NCBI GenBank assembly: GCA_002171315.2
Contig: NHFS02000047.1
Span: 8,716 to 14,271, forward strand
From: Euryarchaeota archaeon TMED117
GTDB taxonomy: Archaea; Thermoplasmatota; Poseidoniia; Poseidoniales; Poseidoniaceae
Direction of reading: 5' to 3'
DNA length: 5,556 nt
Under the pieces are notes generated by a model. That model did not search any database. It was not told the DNA's origin and worked only from the letters and a program-made list of their open reading frames with translations. A program made the translations under genes and the position numbers. Positions 4,475 through 5,556 of the stretch are shown here, piece by piece; position 1 is the stretch's first letter, and every line of letters begins with the position of its first letter.

Positions 4475-5556
4475 ATGACCGTCGGCAAGAAAAAGACCAG
4501 CATTAGCTTGGTTTTCATTATGCTTTTTTCAGCATGTTCAATGCTAGCATATGTACCGAATGCAACGGCCGTCGAACAGATTGATCTTGCAATCATTCAT
4601 GGCCAATCGCCCGTAGAAGATCGGTTTTATTCTGCATTCGACCCAATTACATTCACCGCAGAAGTTGAAAATCAAGCGCTTAGCCCTCTAACCAACACGC
4701 GCACAATGAAATGGTACATCTGCGATGGCCCTCGAACTGCAGTATCATGCGTTTCCAACAGCGTCGCAAGCGGAGGCATGAATGTCAACGGACTACTTAG
4801 CGGAGAAAGTAGTAACTTTTCAGATTCAAACAGATGGTTCCCCTCTGGAGCGAGCGGAACGTTCACCGTTGTTTTCAAATTTGATTTCGCAGATGTCGAT
4901 ACGAGTGATGACGTCCTATCTTACAACATCAATCTTACAGCAGAATTCAGCGATATCGCCGTCGATACTGAACAAGACCCTCGAGACACGCTTTCAGGGC
5001 TCCATACATACAATGGCGAAGTTGTATTGAACACAGAAGTCGATTATGAGATGGACATGTATGGCATCTCGAACACATGTGGAACTTGCAACCTTGTAGC
5101 CAATATTGGATGGAATCTAAAGACGTTTGATGGAACAATTGTTGCTAATGCCACTCGTAGCGTAACAAACCTTCCATCTGGTGGATATGAGCAACCGTTC
5201 ACAACTGCGCTTCCAGCATTAAATTATTCAATACCTGGCAGATTTATTTTCGAATTCGGACTCATTAGCAGTACGAGTGCTTATGATGGTGATCTCAACG
5301 CATTCAACGACCTTACTCAAATCGAAATTGTTCTTGATAACACACTAGATCTCAGAATCGCAAGCATGTTTCCTTCTCATGACCAAAACTCACCCTCCTA
5401 TTATTACGGCGAGGATATGATTTCAACCAAAATTGAAAATATTGGTAATTTTACAATCATAAATACTTCTGTAACCTTCGAAATGTTTGATGCACAAGGA
5501 GAATCTGAACACATTGAAAAATGTGACATCGATATGCTTGGCCCATCTCAATTCAC
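4475..5556 (+). CDS. Large secreted protein with repeated Ig/CARDB-like domains, N-terminal part (runs off right edge)
   Basis: No stop codon occurs before the window end, so 360 residues of a longer protein are visible. It begins with a Sec signal peptide: basic MTVGKKK, a hydrophobic core (about 10-27), and a likely cleavage after Ala-Thr-Ala (30-32). The mature chain is beta-rich and polar, with many Asn-X-Ser/Thr sequons. At least three units of about 120-150 residues can be seen, beginning near 36, 150 and 291. The first and third align by eye: IDLAIIHGQSP...FTAEVENQA (36-68) against LDLRIASMFPS...STKIENIGN (291-325), the pattern of CARDB/Ig-like modules. Cys83/Cys92 and Cys202/Cys205 could form disulfides. 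A Phe-Ser-Ala-Cys (18-21) weakly resembles a lipobox. It is probably anchored or released at the cell surface; binding partner, C-terminal anchor and any enzymatic domain lie outside the window. Confidence 0.75.
   Translation, partial: MTVGKKKTSISLVFIMLFSACSMLAYVPNATAVEQIDLAIIHGQSPVEDRFYSAFDPITFTAEVENQALSPLTNTRTMKWYICDGPRTAVSCVSNSVASGGMNVNGLLSGESSNFSDSNRWFPSGASGTFTVVFKFDFADVDTSDDVLSYNINLTAEFSDIAVDTEQDPRDTLSGLHTYNGEVVLNTEVDYEMDMYGISNTCGTCNLVANIGWNLKTFDGTIVANATRSVTNLPSGGYEQPFTTALPALNYSIPGRFIFEFGLISSTSAYDGDLNAFNDLTQIEIVLDNTLDLRIASMFPSHDQNSPSYYYGEDMISTKIENIGNFTIINTSVTFEMFDAQGESEHIEKCDIDMLGPSQF

Noticed and set aside
4672..5138. Two minus-strand open frames (4672-4878 and 4947-5138) and one plus-frame shadow inside the secreted protein gene.
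   Set aside because: They are short, have low-complexity or Cys/His-rich shadow translations, and sit wholly within a well-supported coding frame with a signal peptide and repeats.
1..5556. CRISPR arrays, tRNA or rRNA genes, insertion sequences and attachment sites.
   Set aside because: No spaced repeat series, cloverleaf-like sequence, transposase motif or terminal inverted repeat was seen. The only clear direct repeat is the 18-bp tandem within the pilin-like gene.

Overview
The window looks like a piece of a planktonic marine euryarchaeal chromosome, most likely Marine Group II (Candidatus Poseidoniales) or a close Thermoplasmatota relative. This placement is inferred from several things: what looks like the first gene of an archaeal A-type ATP synthase operon, several KaiC/RecA-superfamily proteins in a row, a pilin-like protein with an archaeal class III type signal, a UbiE-like quinone methyltransferase, and a large Sec-secreted protein built of Ig/CARDB-like repeats. 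No rRNA, tRNA or other phylogenetic marker is present, so the assignment is not proven. Intergenic gaps are short and Shine-Dalgarno sites are clear at several starts.

Layout. Positions 1-146 (minus, cut by the left edge) hold the N-terminus of a coiled-coil protein that best fits A-type ATP synthase subunit H. Positions 221-964 (minus) encode a UbiE/MenG-family methyltransferase. Positions 1020-4338 (minus) form a tightly packed four-gene unit, transcribed from right to left: a pilin-like membrane-anchored protein carrying a lamin-tail-like domain (3232-4338), an intact KaiC-like ATPase (2423-3211), a short P-loop-less RecA-fold protein (1836-2420), and a second degenerate KaiC-like protein (1020-1823). 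Gaps are 20, 2 and 12 nt, and the last two starts are preceded by strong Shine-Dalgarno sites that touch or overlap the upstream stop codon. The methyltransferase follows after 55 nt and may belong to the same transcript. Positions 4475-5556 (plus, cut by the right edge) encode the N-terminal 360 residues of a secreted multi-domain protein. It is transcribed divergently from the pilin-like gene across a 136-nt intergenic region.

How the genes may work together. The main point of interest is the coupled row of one catalytically competent and two catalytically degenerate KaiC-family proteins behind a surface-exposed pilin-like protein. A testable hypothesis is that the three RecA-fold proteins form a mixed complex with one working ATPase and two pseudo-ATPases. 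That complex would sense or regulate something at the membrane, possibly the pilin-LTD protein, much as ArlH (FlaH) works with the archaellum motor. No secretion ATPase (ArlI/PilB-like) or platform protein (ArlJ/PilC-like) lies in the window, so a complete pilus system is not shown here. The methyltransferase and ATP synthase genes look like respiratory/energy housekeeping neighbours.
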